Notes: generated from the letters alone by a model not told the origin. A stretch of DNA of 64,000 bases from RPQJ01 sp963748985 (GCA_963748985.1 CAVVKQ010000027.1:43634-107633), one strand, 5' to 3'. Shown: positions 37,493 through 46,695, numbered from the stretch's first letter. Made by a program: numbers and translations.

Positions 37493-38800
37493 ATGACGAA
37501 TCCGGCTCAACAACTGAGAGATTCATGGGCGAAAGATCCGCGTTGGGCGGGCATCCGCCGGCCGTACAGCGCCGAAGACGTCGTCCGCCTGCGTGGCAGC
37601 GTGCAGGTCGAATACACGCTTGCACGACTCGGCGCCGAAAAACTCTGGAAGCTCGTCAACACCGAGCCGTACGTGAACTGCCTCGGCGCGCTCACGGGTG
37701 GTCAGGCGATGCAGCAGGTGAAGGCCGGCATCAAGGCCATCTACCTCTCGGGCTGGCAGGTCGCTGCCGACAACAACAGCTACATGTCGATGTATCCCGA
37801 CCAGTCGCTGTACCCGGTCGACTCCGTGCCGAAGGTCGTCGAGCGCATCAACTCGTCGTTCCAGCGCGCCGACCAGATCCAGCACTCCAGGGGCATCACG
37901 GCAGGCCACAAGGATTACGTCGATTTCTTCGCGCCGATCGTCGCCGACGCGGAAGCGGGTTTCGGCGGCGTGCTGAACGCCTTCGAACTGATGAAGGCGA
38001 TGATCCGCGCGGGCGCAGGCGGCGTGCACTTCGAGGACCAGCTTGCTTCCGTGAAGAAGTGCGGCCACATGGGCGGCAAGGTGCTGGTGCCTTCGCAGGA
38101 AGCGGTGCAGAAGCTGGTTGCCGCGCGTCTCGCGGCAGACGTTTCCGGCGTGCCGACGATCATCCTCGCGCGCACGGACGCCGAGGCGGCGGACCTGCTC
38201 ACCAGCGACGTCGACCCGAACGACAAGCCGTTCTGCACGGGCGAGCGCACGCCTGAAGGCTTCTACCGCACGAAGCCGGGCGTTGAGCAGTCGATCTCGC
38301 GCGGGCTGGCCTATGCGCCGTATGCGGACATGGTCTGGTGCGAAACCGGCAAGCCGGATCTTGCGTTCGCGAAGAGGTTCGCCGAGGCGATCCGCAAGCA
38401 GTTCCCGGGCAAGCTGCTCGCGTACAACTGCTCACCGAGCTTCAACTGGAAGAAGAACCTCGACGACGCGACCATCGCCAGGTTCCAGCGCGAACTCGGC
38501 GCGATGGGCTACAAGTACCAGTTCATCACGCTCGCCGGCATCCACAACATGTGGTTCAACATGTTCGACCTCGCCCAGGAGTACGTGAAGAGCGGCATGA
38601 CAGCCTACGTCGAGAAGGTGCAGGAGCCCGAGTTCGCGGCGCGCGACCGTGGCTACACGTTCGTGTCGCACCAGCAGGAAGTGGGCACGGGCTACTTCGA
38701 CGACGTCACCAACGTGATCCAGGAAGGCCATTCGTCGACCACCGCGATGCACGGGTCGACCGAGGAAGAGCAGTTCGCTACGGGTGGCGCGCACCACTGA
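37493..38800 (+). CDS. aceA: Isocitrate lyase
   Basis: 435 residues, the length of the E. coli-type enzyme. Catalytic motif KKCGHMGGKVL has Cys190; the substrate-binding TGGQAMQQVKAG and the glutamate-bearing YADMVWCETGKP are present. It splits isocitrate to glyoxylate and succinate, the entry step of the glyoxylate bypass needed on acetate or fatty acids. The ATG at 37493 follows AGAGGA. No malate synthase is seen in this window. The gene is followed by a long repeat-rich stretch with no gene. Confidence 0.97.
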   Translation: MTNPAQQLRDSWAKDPRWAGIRRPYSAEDVVRLRGSVQVEYTLARLGAEKLWKLVNTEPYVNCLGALTGGQAMQQVKAGIKAIYLSGWQVAADNNSYMSMYPDQSLYPVDSVPKVVERINSSFQRADQIQHSRGITAGHKDYVDFFAPIVADAEAGFGGVLNAFELMKAMIRAGAGGVHFEDQLASVKKCGHMGGKVLVPSQEAVQKLVAARLAADVSGVPTIILARTDAEAADLLTSDVDPNDKPFCTGERTPEGFYRTKPGVEQSISRGLAYAPYADMVWCETGKPDLAFAKRFAEAIRKQFPGKLLAYNCSPSFNWKKNLDDATIARFQRELGAMGYKYQFITLAGIHNMWFNMFDLAQEYVKSGMTAYVEKVQEPEFAARDRGYTFVSHQQEVGTGYFDDVTNVIQEGHSSTTAMHGSTEEEQFATGGAHH

Positions 38801-38865
38801 GCTGGCTGCTCGTCACGCCTCTCCCGGTTCGACGGGAGAGGTCGCCGACACGCACTGGTGTCACA

Positions 38866-39021
38866 GGCGGTCGATCCGGAGCCTTTCCCCGAGCTTGGAA
38901 AGGCAGACACGCACTGGCGGCACAGGCGGTCGATCCGGAGCCTTTCCCCGAGCTTGGAAAGGCAGACACGCGCGGGGCGGTCTCTTTCGGGGAAAGGCAG
39001 ACCGCGTCGAAACGGATCGAC
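38866..39021. repeat. Hairpin repeat array with conserved loop core, 59-bp tandem (copy C)
   Basis: Cores start at 38894 and 38953, 59 bp apart, each preceded by an arm ending CCGGAGCCTTTCCCCGAG. The right arm (about 38988-39021) is interrupted by some 12 extra bases, so the final stem is imperfect. This lies directly after aceA. A shortened core also appears near 38840 (CCGACACGCACTGG). Confidence 0.85.
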
Positions 39022-39042
39022 CGCTGGTGAGACAGCGCCTGA

Positions 39043-39072
39043 GCACCTTTTCCGCAAAGGCGGAAAAGGTGC
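39043..39072. terminator. Perfect 13-bp hairpin with AAAG loop
   Basis: GCACCTTTTCCGC (39043-39055) and GCGGAAAAGGTGC (39060-39072) pair without mismatch around AAAG. It takes the place that the A and B arrays give to their spacer between opposite-facing units. No T-tract follows on either strand, so its role as a terminator for aceA is inference. I see nothing recognisable in 39073-39291. Confidence 0.55.
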
Positions 39073-39291
39073 ACGGCGCACGTAACATCACCGCGCTGTG
39101 AGTCAGACCAATTGCGCGTCCATCAGTGTCGGCACCTTCTTACTGGCTGCTCGCAGCGCGCACCCGACCCTACCTTTGAGCGCCTCTGCACCTGGCCGGC
39201 TACGTGCGCCGTGCGGGTCGTCGGGCGTGAACCATTGGCCGCTAGTGTCGCCTCTCGTTTCCGCCCGACGAGCCGCTCAGGCGCGTAACGT

Positions 39292-39371
39292 CAGGCGTTC
39301 GATCCGGGACCTCTCCCAGAGCGCGTGTCTGCCTTTCCAAGCTCTGGGAGAGGTCCCGGATCGAACGCCTG
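39292..39371. repeat. Perfect 30-bp stem hairpin with 20-base conserved loop (copy D)
   Basis: Arms 39292-39321 and 39342-39371 are exact reverse complements over 30 bases. The loop is the canonical core CGCGTGTCTGCCTTTCCAAG, in the orientation of A2 and B2. It is the cleanest example of the family in this window and lies upstream of the uracil-DNA glycosylase gene. Confidence 0.95.
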
Positions 39372-39379
39372 TCACGAAG

Positions 39380-39444
39380 CGCGTGTCTGCCTTTCCAAGC
39401 GCGGGAAGGTCGGATCGGATCGAGCGCCTGTCAGCCTTTCCAAG
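39380..39444. repeat. Two further loop cores downstream of copy D
   Basis: A full core at 39380-39399 and a truncated GCCTTTCCAAG at 39434-39444, with degenerate arms between (GATCGAGCGCCTGTCAG). They continue the tandem pattern seen at the other loci and end about 40 bases before the glycosylase ATG. Confidence 0.85.
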
Positions 39445-39486
39445 CGCGGGAAAAGGCACGCAGTCGGCTGCTATGCTCCTCGCGCC

Positions 39487-40164
39487 ATGACGACGCCCGC
39501 CGACACGTCCTTCGATCCGCACTGCACGCTGTGCCCGCGGCTCGCCGAGTTCCTGGCCGCGGGCAAGCGCCAGTACCCGCAATATCACTGCGCGCCCGTG
39601 GCTCCATTTGGCGACCCGGATGCCCGGCTGTTGATCGTGGGACTCGCACCCGGCTTCCACGGCGCCAATGCAACGGGCCGTCCTTTCACCGGTGACTATG
39701 CCGGGATCCTGCTGTACGAAACCTTGTATGCATTCGGCTTGTCGACCGCGCCGCAGTCGGTTGCGGCGGACGACAGCCTGCGCCTCATCGGCTGCCGCAT
39801 CTCGAACTCGGTCAAATGCGTGCCGCCGGGCAACAAGCCGTTGCCGGCCGAGATCGCGACCTGCAATCGCTACCTGGCCCATGAACTCGCCGGGGTGAAG
39901 GAGGGCACGGTGCTGCTGGCGCTCGGTGCGATCGCCCACGGCGCGGTGCTGCGCGCGCTGGGCCTCAAGCAGTCCGCGTTCGCTTTCGCCCACGGCGCCG
40001 AGCACACGCTGCCGCGCAATCTCACGATGGTCGACTCGTACCACTGCAGCCGGTACAACACGAACACCCGCAGGCTGACGACCGACATGTTCCGCACGGT
40101 GGTGGCTCGCGCGGCGCAGGTCGCGCGCGGTCTTTCCGACTATCCCCTAACCCCCATCCCCTAA
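39487..40164 (+). CDS. Uracil-DNA glycosylase, family 5 (UdgB-type)
   Basis: 225 residues. GLAPGFHGANATGRPFTGDYAG near residues 52-71 and DSYHCSRYNTNTRRLT near the end match type-5 UDGs, whose first motif lacks the usual polar catalytic residue. Four cysteines (CTLCP, NSVKCVPP, EIATCNRY and others) fit an Fe-S cluster. It removes uracil and some deaminated purines from DNA. The last residues (YPLTPIP) are read from the C-run element that precedes uvrC. Confidence 0.88.
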   Translation: MTTPADTSFDPHCTLCPRLAEFLAAGKRQYPQYHCAPVAPFGDPDARLLIVGLAPGFHGANATGRPFTGDYAGILLYETLYAFGLSTAPQSVAADDSLRLIGCRISNSVKCVPPGNKPLPAEIATCNRYLAHELAGVKEGTVLLALGAIAHGAVLRALGLKQSAFAFAHGAEHTLPRNLTMVDSYHCSRYNTNTRRLTTDMFRTVVARAAQVARGLSDYPLTPIP

Positions 40165-40168
40165 CCCC
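40144..40168 (-). other. Four-tract G-run element, potential G-quadruplex
   Basis: Runs of C4, C5, C4 and C4 with loops TAA, AT and TAA on the plus strand; the minus strand is a G-quadruplex pattern. It nearly duplicates 17425-17449. It contains the glycosylase stop and ends one base before the TTG start of uvrC, where a ribosome-binding site would be expected. Confidence 0.6.
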
Positions 40169-40169
40169 T

Positions 40170-41982
40170 TTGCCTTTCGACCTGCAGTCGTTCCTTGCGG
40201 CGCTCCCGACCAAGCCGGGCGTGTACCGCATGCTCGACAAGGACGGCGAGATTCTCTACGTGGGCAAGGCGCGGCACCTGCGCAACCGCGTCTCGAGCTA
40301 TTTCCATGGCCGCGTCCACGCCGACAAGACGATGGTGATGCTGGCGCAGGTGGCGCGCGTCGAAATCACGGTCACCGCGTCGGAGACCGAGGCGCTGTTG
40401 CTCGAATTCAACCTGATCAAGCAGCACAAGCCGCGCTACAACATCCTGCTCAAGGACGACAAGAGCTTTCCGTTCATCCACGTCTCGGGTCATGCCTACC
40501 CGCGCATTGCGTTCTATCGCGGCACCAAGAAACTGCCCGGACGGTTTTTCGGGCCGTATCCCAACTCGGTCGCGACGCGTGAGACGTTGCTGCTGCTGCA
40601 GAAGCTGTTCCGGCTGCGCCCCTGCGAGGACACGTTCTTCGCCAATCGTTCGCGCCCCTGCCTGCAGCACCAGATCGATCGCTGCACCGGGCCTTGCGTT
40701 GGCCTGATCACGCCGGAGCAGTACGCTCTCGACGTGGCCGACGCCGTCAAGGTACTCGACGGTCGCAACGTCGAGGTCATCGCCGACCTCGGTCAGCGCA
40801 TGGAAGAGGCGGCATCGAAGCTTGCGTACGAGCAGGCGGCGCGCCTGCGCGACCAGATCCAGATGCTGAAGCAGATCCAGGCGACGCAGGTGATGACGCG
40901 GATGTCCGGGCACGACATCGATGCCGTCGGCATCGCGCACGAGGGTGGCGAGTTCTGCGTTGCCGTCGTCTTCGTGCGGGGTGGACGCAACCTGGGCAGC
41001 TCGAACTACTTCCCGAAGGGCGGTCTCGGCGACGAGGACGAAATGCTCGCGGGCTTCCTGGCGCAGTACTACCTCGCGCGCGAGGCGCCGTCCGAGATCG
41101 TGCTGTCGCGTCCGGTCGAGGGCGCCGAAGCGCTCGAGCAGGCGCTCGCGCAGAAGGCGGGGCACGCCGTGGCAGATTCGCACCAACGTCCGCGGCACCC
41201 GCGCGCGCTGGATCGAGATGGCCCGCAACAACGCGGCGCTCGGCCTGAAGATGCGCGCGTCGAGCCGCGCCACGGTCGCGGACCAGCTCGATGCCGTCGG
41301 GCGCGAGTTGAGCCTCGGCAAGACGCCGCAGCGCATCGAATGCTTCGACGTCAGCCACTCGATGGGCGAGTCCGCGGTCGCGTCCTGCGTGGTGCTCGGC
41401 CCCGAAGGCCCGCTCAAGAGTGATTACCGTCGCTTCAACCTGCGCAACATCACGCCGGGCGACGATTACGCCGGCATCGAACAGGCGGTCGAGCGCCGCT
41501 TCGCCCGGGTGATGCGTGGCGAGGCGCCGATGCCCGACCTGCTGCTCATCGACGGCGGACTGGGCCAGCTGCATGCGGCCATGGCGGCACTCGCGCGGGT
41601 GGGCGTGACCGACCTTGCGGTCGTGAGCGTCGCGAAAGGGTCGGACCGCAGGGTAGGGCAGGAGCGCCTTTTCTTTCCCGGGCAGGAAGCCGCGCTTATA
41701 CTCGCGGACGACTCGCCGGCCCTGCGCCTGATCCAGCGCGTGCGCGACGAAGCGCATCGGTTCGCGATCACCGGTCACCGGCAATCGCGCGACCGCAGCC
41801 GGCGCGAGTCGTGGCTCGAGGAGATTCCCGGCCTGGGGCCCAAGCGCCGCCGGGAATTGCTGAAGGCCTTTGGCGGGCTGCAGGGAATCCGGCAGGCGTC
41901 GGTGGAAGACCTGGCCAGGGTGCACGGCATCAGCCGGCAACTGGCCGCAGAAATTTACGAACGAATGAATCCTGGGGCCTGA
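40170..41982 (+). pseudogene. uvrC: Excinuclease ABC subunit C, interrupted by a +1 frameshift
   Basis: The first frame gives the GIY-YIG domain (ALPTKPGVYRMLDKDGEILYVGKARHLRNRVSSYF), the UvrB-binding region and part of the RNase H-like half up to QKAGHAV. The second resumes QIRTNVRGTRARWIEMARNN and runs through CFDVSHSMGE, LLLIDGGLGQLHAA and the helix-hairpin-helix end. One extra G in GTGGCAG near 41171 splits them; removing it gives a normal 603-residue UvrC. UvrC makes both incisions in nucleotide excision repair. TTG at 40170 is the likely start. A sequencing error is as likely as a true lesion. Confidence 0.88.
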
Positions 41983-41995
41983 CCGAGTCGCTGTC

Positions 41996-42602
41996 TTGAA
42001 TCTGCAGTCCCTCCCGAACACGCTCACGCTCGGCCGCATCATCGCGGTGCCGCTGTTCGTGGCGCTTTTCTACTGGGGCGGTCCCTGGGGCGATCCACTG
42101 GCGGCGCTCGTGTTCATTCTCGCAGCGGTCACCGACTGGATCGACGGGTACCTGGCACGCAAGCTCGGCGTCACCACGCCGCTCGGGCGAGTTCCTCGAT
42201 CCCGTGGCCGACAAACTGATGGTCGCCATCGCGTTGATCCTGCTGGTGGCCCACGATCAGAACCCGTGGATCGTGATCTCGGCAATGGTGATCGTCGGCC
42301 GTGAGATCACCGTCTCGGCGCTGCGGGAATGGATGGCTCACCTCGGCGCGCGGGCCAAGGTCAAGGTGTCGTCGCTCGGCAAGTGGAAGACCATCGTGCA
42401 GATGGTCGGCCTCAGCTTCATGGTCTACCGCAGCGACCTGTTCGGCCTGCCGATCTACCGACTCGGCATCGTCCTGCTGGTCATTGCCGCCGTTCTGACG
42501 TTGTGGTCGATGGTCTTGTACCTGCAGGTCGCCTGGCCGGAACTGCGCAAAGACGACCATCTCTTGACAGGCAGGGGTCAGACAGCGAGAATTTGCGGCT
42601 GA
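41996..42602 (+). pseudogene. pgsA: CDP-diacylglycerol-glycerol-3-phosphate 3-phosphatidyltransferase, interrupted by a +1 frameshift
   Basis: Frame 1 gives LQSLPNTLTLGRIIAVPLFV and the first half of the CDP-alcohol transferase signature, DWIDGYLARKLGVTTPLG. Frame 2 continues EFLDPVADKLMVAIALI and four membrane helices. One extra G in CTCGGGCGAG near 42185 lies inside the signature DGx2ARx8Gx3Dx3D. Without it the gene encodes 201 residues, normal for PgsA, which makes phosphatidylglycerophosphate and is usually essential. It follows uvrC by 13 bases as in many Gammaproteobacteria. TTG start. Confidence 0.88.
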
Positions 42603-42628
42603 CGAAAGTTCGCTTTCGTGAGCCCAAG

Positions 42629-42703
42629 CGGGTGTAGCTCAGTTGGTAGAGCGCGACCTTGCCAAGGTCGAGGTCACGAGTTCGAGCCTCGTTACCCGCT
42701 CCA
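42629..42703 (+). tRNA. tRNA-Gly (anticodon GCC)
   Basis: Acceptor GCGGGTG pairs with TACCCGC; the D arm GCTC/GAGC, anticodon stem CGACC/GGTCG with loop TTGCCAA, and T arm with TTCGAGC are all complete. The discriminator T is followed by an encoded CCA. It lies 26 bases past pgsA. Confidence 0.96.
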
Positions 42704-42769
42704 GATCCTCGCATGACCCCGGGCACTCCCGGGGTTATGCGTTTCTGGGAGGACGTTTCGGGCCATCGC

Positions 42770-42843
42770 GGCTAGGTGGCAGAGTGGTCATGCAGCGGCC
42801 TGCAAAGCCGTGTACGCCGGTTCGATTCCGACCCTAGCCTCCA
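42770..42843 (+). tRNA. tRNA-Cys (anticodon GCA)
   Basis: Acceptor GGCTAGG pairs with CCTAGCC. The anticodon stem CGGCC-type helix encloses loop CTGCAAA, and the T loop is TTCGATT. CCA is encoded. It follows tRNA-Gly by 66 bases, the usual gammaproteobacterial order after pgsA. Confidence 0.95.
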
Positions 42844-42946
42844 CATTGTGTCTTTGGGCAACCGTTGGTGACATCCGGATGCGTCCGAGGACCACCTGAG
42901 AAAGCAGCAAAACCCTCGTACTCGCGCCGCGACGAGGTAAAGTCAG

Positions 42947-44140
42947 TTGGGTATGTTGCAGCCAACGCAGGAGTCGACGGATTTCTCTCTGGTGCTGGGC
43001 GGCCCGCTGTACCAGCTTTTTCGTCGTGCACATCTGTCCGGCGACGCGCTCGACCTGCTCCGGCGACGCATCGTCGTCCTCTCGTTGCTCGCGTGGCTGC
43101 CGCTCGCGCTGCTCGCCGGGTTTGAAGGGCGGCTCCTGCCCGGGACGGCCACCGTACCGTTCCTCCTGGACGTGGAAGTGCACGTCCGTTACCTGCTGGC
43201 AGTCCCGCTCATGGTCGTCGCCGAGCTGGTGGTGCACCAGCGGATGCGCGCCGTGCTGCAGCAGTTCCTTGGACGCAAACTGGTTCCGGAGGCTGTCCGG
43301 GCGCAGTTCGACGCCGCGGTTGGCTCGGTCGCGAGGCTGCGCAACTCGGTGCTGGCCGAGATCCTGATCATCGCGTTCGTCTACGGCGTGGGCATGTTCG
43401 TCGTCTGGCGCAACTACGTGGCGCTGGACGCGAACACCTGGTATGCGACGACGTCCGCAGCCGGCTCGAAGCTTTCGCTGGCGGGCATGTGGTACGGCTA
43501 CGTGAGCCTGCCGTTGTTCCAGTTCCTGCTGTTGCGCTGGTATTTCAGGGTGTTCATCTGGGCGCGGTTCCTGTGGCAGGTGTCGCGTCTTGAACTGAAG
43601 CTCGTGCCCACGCATCCGGACCGCGTGGGCGGACTCGGGTTTCTCGCCAACACGGCGTATGCCTTCCTGCCGCTGGCGCTCGCGCACGGCGCCGTGCTCG
43701 CGGGCATGCTCGCCAACCGCATCCTTCACCTCGGCGCAAAGCTCCCGGAGTTCAAGGCCGAGATCGTCCTCATGCTGTTCTTCGTGCAGTTCCTGGTGTT
43801 CGGCCCGTTGTTCGCTTTCGCGGCCCAGCTGGCGCGCGCCAAGCGGACGGGTCTCGGCGAGTACGGGTCGCTGGCTGCCCGTTACGTGCGCGAGTTTGAT
43901 GGCAAATGGCTGCGCGGCGGCGCTGCGCCCGGCGAACCGCTGGTGGGAACAGCCGACCTGCAGTCGCTTGCCGACCTCAGCAACAGCTTCGAGGTCGTGA
44001 AGGGCATGCGCCTCGCACCGGTGACGAGGGACGCCATCCTCCAGCTCGCGGCCGCGACGCTGCTGCCGGTGGTGCCGCTGCTGCTGACGATGATGCCCTG
44101 GGACGAACTGCTGAAGCGGCTGTTCGGAATGGTGTTCTGA
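42947..44140 (+). CDS. Multi-pass membrane protein of unknown function
   Basis: About 397 residues with roughly six hydrophobic segments (for example VVLSLLAWLPLALLAGF, LLAVPLMVVAELVV, VLAEILIIAFVYGVGMFVVW, LPLFQFLLLRWYFRVFIWARFLW and LMLFFVQFLVFGPLFAFAA). Cytosolic loops are basic. I recognise no transporter or enzyme motif. TTG at 42947 has GAGG at a good spacing; ATG at 42953 is the alternative with too long a spacer. The gene stands alone after the tRNAs. Confidence 0.78.
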   Translation: MGMLQPTQESTDFSLVLGGPLYQLFRRAHLSGDALDLLRRRIVVLSLLAWLPLALLAGFEGRLLPGTATVPFLLDVEVHVRYLLAVPLMVVAELVVHQRMRAVLQQFLGRKLVPEAVRAQFDAAVGSVARLRNSVLAEILIIAFVYGVGMFVVWRNYVALDANTWYATTSAAGSKLSLAGMWYGYVSLPLFQFLLLRWYFRVFIWARFLWQVSRLELKLVPTHPDRVGGLGFLANTAYAFLPLALAHGAVLAGMLANRILHLGAKLPEFKAEIVLMLFFVQFLVFGPLFAFAAQLARAKRTGLGEYGSLAARYVREFDGKWLRGGAAPGEPLVGTADLQSLADLSNSFEVVKGMRLAPVTRDAILQLAAATLLPVVPLLLTMMPWDELLKRLFGMVF

Positions 44141-44199
44141 TCGGGCCAGCGCCGCGCCCAAGGTCACAATCTGTTGCATCGCTCTGATATCGTGCAGGC

Positions 44200-44218
44200 G
44201 TAATCAATGCCTGATTAC
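44200..44218. promoter_or_regulatory. 7-5-7 inverted repeat upstream of the small exported protein
   Basis: GTAATCAATGCCTGATTAC is a perfect inverted repeat of GTAATCA with a 5-base spacer, ending 23 bases before the ATG. Position and symmetry fit an operator for a dimeric regulator. No regulator is nearby. Confidence 0.4.
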
Positions 44219-44241
44219 ATGACCTAACGGGGAGAGCTCTC

Positions 44242-44676
44242 ATGAAGATCAAGTTAAGCGTGATCCTGGCAACGTTGCTCGTTGTGCCTGTCGTCGCTGT
44301 TGCGGCGGAGGAAATCGGTTGCCAGAGCGTCAATTTCGGCGCTGACGTCCTCGAAAAGTTTCCGAATGCGCTCAAGGCGTGCCGCGGAGTCAAGGAAAAA
44401 GACGGCGTTGGGTATGCCCGCTATGTGGCCAAGGTCGTCGACAACAGCAAAGGCAACCTCACGGTAGTCTTCGAAGATAAGGACGGCAAAGGTGTCTCCA
44501 AGGTCGTCTTCGCTCCTACGGCGGACCAGGGCCTGAGCATGGGCGGCAAGGACGTGAAGTATTCCAGCCTCAAGAAGGGTGATGTGATCGATATGTGGGT
44601 CCCGCACAGCCGGTTCGGGCTGTACGGCACTCCAGGTGGTCCGAAGCTGACCGTTGTCAGTCAGGAAACCCTGTAA
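44242..44676 (+). CDS. Small exported protein of unknown function
   Basis: 144 residues with a clear signal peptide (KIKLSVILATLLVVPVVAVAA, cleavage near residue 22). The mature part has two cysteines that could form a disulfide (IGCQSVNF and LKACRGV), then a lysine-rich beta-type segment ending KLTVVSQETL. A GGGGAGAG ribosome-binding site precedes the ATG. A strong terminator follows at 44746. I do not recognise the family. Confidence 0.8.
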   Translation: MKIKLSVILATLLVVPVVAVAAEEIGCQSVNFGADVLEKFPNALKACRGVKEKDGVGYARYVAKVVDNSKGNLTVVFEDKDGKGVSKVVFAPTADQGLSMGGKDVKYSSLKKGDVIDMWVPHSRFGLYGTPGGPKLTVVSQETL

Positions 44677-44745
44677 CGATCTGCATGGCGTCGGCGTCGC
44701 GTCCGAGGCGATCGAGCACTCGGGCGTGACCGGCCCAACAGCGCC

Positions 44746-44780
44746 AGAAGCCCGGTTTGCCGCCGGGCTTCTTCGTTTTT
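44746..44780 (+). terminator. Rho-independent terminator
   Basis: AGAAGCCCGG (44746-44755) pairs with CCGGGCTTCT (44763-44772) and is followed by TCGTTTTT. It terminates the small exported-protein gene. The stretch 44781-44893 shows no gene. Confidence 0.85.
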
Positions 44781-44893
44781 ATCCTGCCGTTTCGCTTGAA
44801 GAAAAGTATGTAGGCTATTGTTAAATGTAACTTTGTTAGGTCTCAACTCGAGCATTGAACGGCGCATTCATCCCGCGGGCAGGGAGTGCAAAT

Positions 44894-44921
44894 TACAACG
44901 CCCCGAAGGCGGGGCGTTGTA
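44894..44921 (-). terminator. Strong GC hairpin at the 3' end of the decayed cytochrome gene
   Basis: ACAACGCCCCG and CGGGGCGTTGT form an 11-bp perfect stem with a 4-base loop, about 65 bases beyond the stop codon on the minus strand and followed there by AATTT. A leftover terminator of the split-Soret-like pseudogene is likely. Confidence 0.55.
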
Positions 44922-44984
44922 TGCGTAAAGGTTCCGTTCGTCGAGACTAGGACTGCACAGGGCCCTTCGGTCCGTCACGCCCGA

Positions 44985-45660
44985 TCATGCCGTGTGGTCG
45001 GCGTGGCACATCAAGCAGTCCATGTGTCCCTGCTGATTCCACTTTCGTGCGTTCTGTGCCGGCGTGTCCGGCCCGTGGCACTTGATGCAGTGCTGGATTT
45101 CCGTTGAGGGATTCCAGACGGGCGCGACCCACTTGCCATCAAAGAATTCATTGAGCGCCGTCGTCACGATGTAGACGACCTCGCCGGCCACTTTGGCACA
45201 GCGCTCGATCTTCGCCTGGTCATGCATATCCTTGACGCCGGCGGCCAGCGACCACTTTGACACCGAGGTATGGCACAGCGGCGACATGGCCTTCACCTTG
45301 ATCTGCTTCGGCAGCGGGGAAAGGTCGTCGAACCGCTCGGTCGGAAAGTCCTGCTCCGCATACCACCAGAACAGGCGGTCGACGATCGCATTGTTCTGCA
45401 GGTAGTCGTCGCGCTTCTCGCCGTAGGTGACCATATTGATGATCACCGATGCCCCGGCGAGAGCGCCACACAGCGTCCCGTGACCACCGAAGCCTGCTGC
45501 CGCATGGACCATCAGCATGTCCGGCATCGTCGTCCACGGATAACCGACTTTCTCCTGCAGCAGGCTGAGCAGCGAGAGGTAGCTGGCCGAACCGCAGCCG
45601 CCCTTTTCCTTGTAGCAACGCTAGCCACGCCTGCACGCTCCGACCGGGTCGAGTTTGACC
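44985..45660 (-). pseudogene. Decayed copy of the split-Soret-like dihaem cytochrome gene
   Basis: From 45621 down to 44985 the frame is closely similar to the intact gene at 47513: CGSASYLSLLSLLQEKVGYPWTT, GGHGTLCGALAGASVIINMVTYGEKRDDYL and the haem motifs CIKCH and CLMCH. Just upstream a TAG (complement of 45621-45623) interrupts the region matching GQRAYRYYKEKGG. The PLPWQWVKLDP segment is still readable beyond it, but the Tat signal peptide is gone and no start codon fits. The first ATG after the stop (45527) would give an unexported fragment. 45661-45867 holds no other recognisable gene. Confidence 0.8.
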
Positions 45661-45867
45661 CATTGCCAAGGCAGCGGGGTAGAACCCTCACCCGTGACCG
45701 GAACACGCCAGACGGCGTGCGCGACGCACCTGTCGTTCTGCGGGTGACTCGTATGGACGCCGCCGCCGCAGGTGTCACGATGTTAGACGCACTCGGCCTG
45801 TCTCGGCCAACCGCAACGCCGCGTCCGGCGGGGTGGGGCATCTCCGCAAATAGTGAGGACCGCTGCA

Positions 45868-46695
45868 ATGATCCACAGGAGCACATACAGATTCGCTCGG
45901 GCAATGGTCGTGCTCGCGGCATCGGTAGTCACCCTCGTCGTCGCCACGGTGCACGCCGCCACCCCGACGCCTCCGCCTGAGATTTCGACGCAGGATCTCG
46001 CGAGCCGGGCGCTGCTGCTTCGCATGGCAGATTTCCTGGCGCGCACACCCGCGATCAGCGTGACGATGCGCAGCGACTACGACGCGATCCAGGCGGACGG
46101 CCAGCGCATCGAGTTCGGCGAGCGCCGCCGCATCCTGATGCAGCGCCCGGACAAGATGCGGGTCGAGGTCGAGCGCAGTGACGGTGAGCGCGGAACCGTC
46201 GTGTTCGACGGTCGCTGGATCACGGTCTTCAAGCCTGCAGAAAACGTCTACGCCCGCGTGGAGAAGGCTGGCAGCCTGGACCAGGCGCTCGTCTACATGG
46301 TTCGCGACCTGCGCGCGACGTTGCCTCTGGCGCGCATGTTCACCACCGGCTTCCCGGCAGATCTCGACAAACGCGCCACCTCCGTCTCGTTTGTCGAAGA
46401 GTGCAGCCTGTTTGACGTGCCCACCGAGCACATCGCCGTGAGGACAGCGGAAGTTGACCTGCAATTGTGGATTGCCAAGGGAGCTGAGCCGCTGCCGCGC
46501 AGGGTCGTCGTCACCTACAAAAATTCGCCGGGCGAACCGCAGTTTCGCGCCGATCTTTCGGACTGGAGCATGAAGACGAGAATGGATGCCGCGGCGTTCG
46601 CGTTCGTTCCCCCGCCCGGCGCCGAGCAAATCATGTACCTCGCGCCGCGACCGCCAGCCGATTCAGCAGCCGGGGCTATTGGAGAGCAGCCATGA
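45868..46695 (+). CDS. DUF2092-family exported protein
   Basis: 275 residues with a signal peptide (VVLAASVVTLVVATVHAA). The pattern LLLRMADFLARTPAISVTMRSDYDAIQADGQRIEFGERRRILMQRPDKMRVEV and DGRWITVFKPAENVYARVEKAG matches DUF2092, periplasmic proteins related to the LolA/LppX-like fold. Function unknown; lipid or lipoprotein handling is possible by fold only. GAGGA lies before the ATG at 45868; GTG at 45853 is an alternative. The stop overlaps the next ATG by 4 bases. Confidence 0.82.
   Translation: MIHRSTYRFARAMVVLAASVVTLVVATVHAATPTPPPEISTQDLASRALLLRMADFLARTPAISVTMRSDYDAIQADGQRIEFGERRRILMQRPDKMRVEVERSDGERGTVVFDGRWITVFKPAENVYARVEKAGSLDQALVYMVRDLRATLPLARMFTTGFPADLDKRATSVSFVEECSLFDVPTEHIAVRTAEVDLQLWIAKGAEPLPRRVVVTYKNSPGEPQFRADLSDWSMKTRMDAAAFAFVPPPGAEQIMYLAPRPPADSAAGAIGEQP

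Noticed and set aside
38784..39101. Open frames across the hairpin repeats (around 6.3, 16.4, 21.4 and 39 kb)
   Set aside because: All frames through the repeats read the same loop-derived peptides such as CLPFQARGKVPD in several phases; no ribosome-binding site or conserved protein supports them, except the read-through end of the isochorismatase-like gene.
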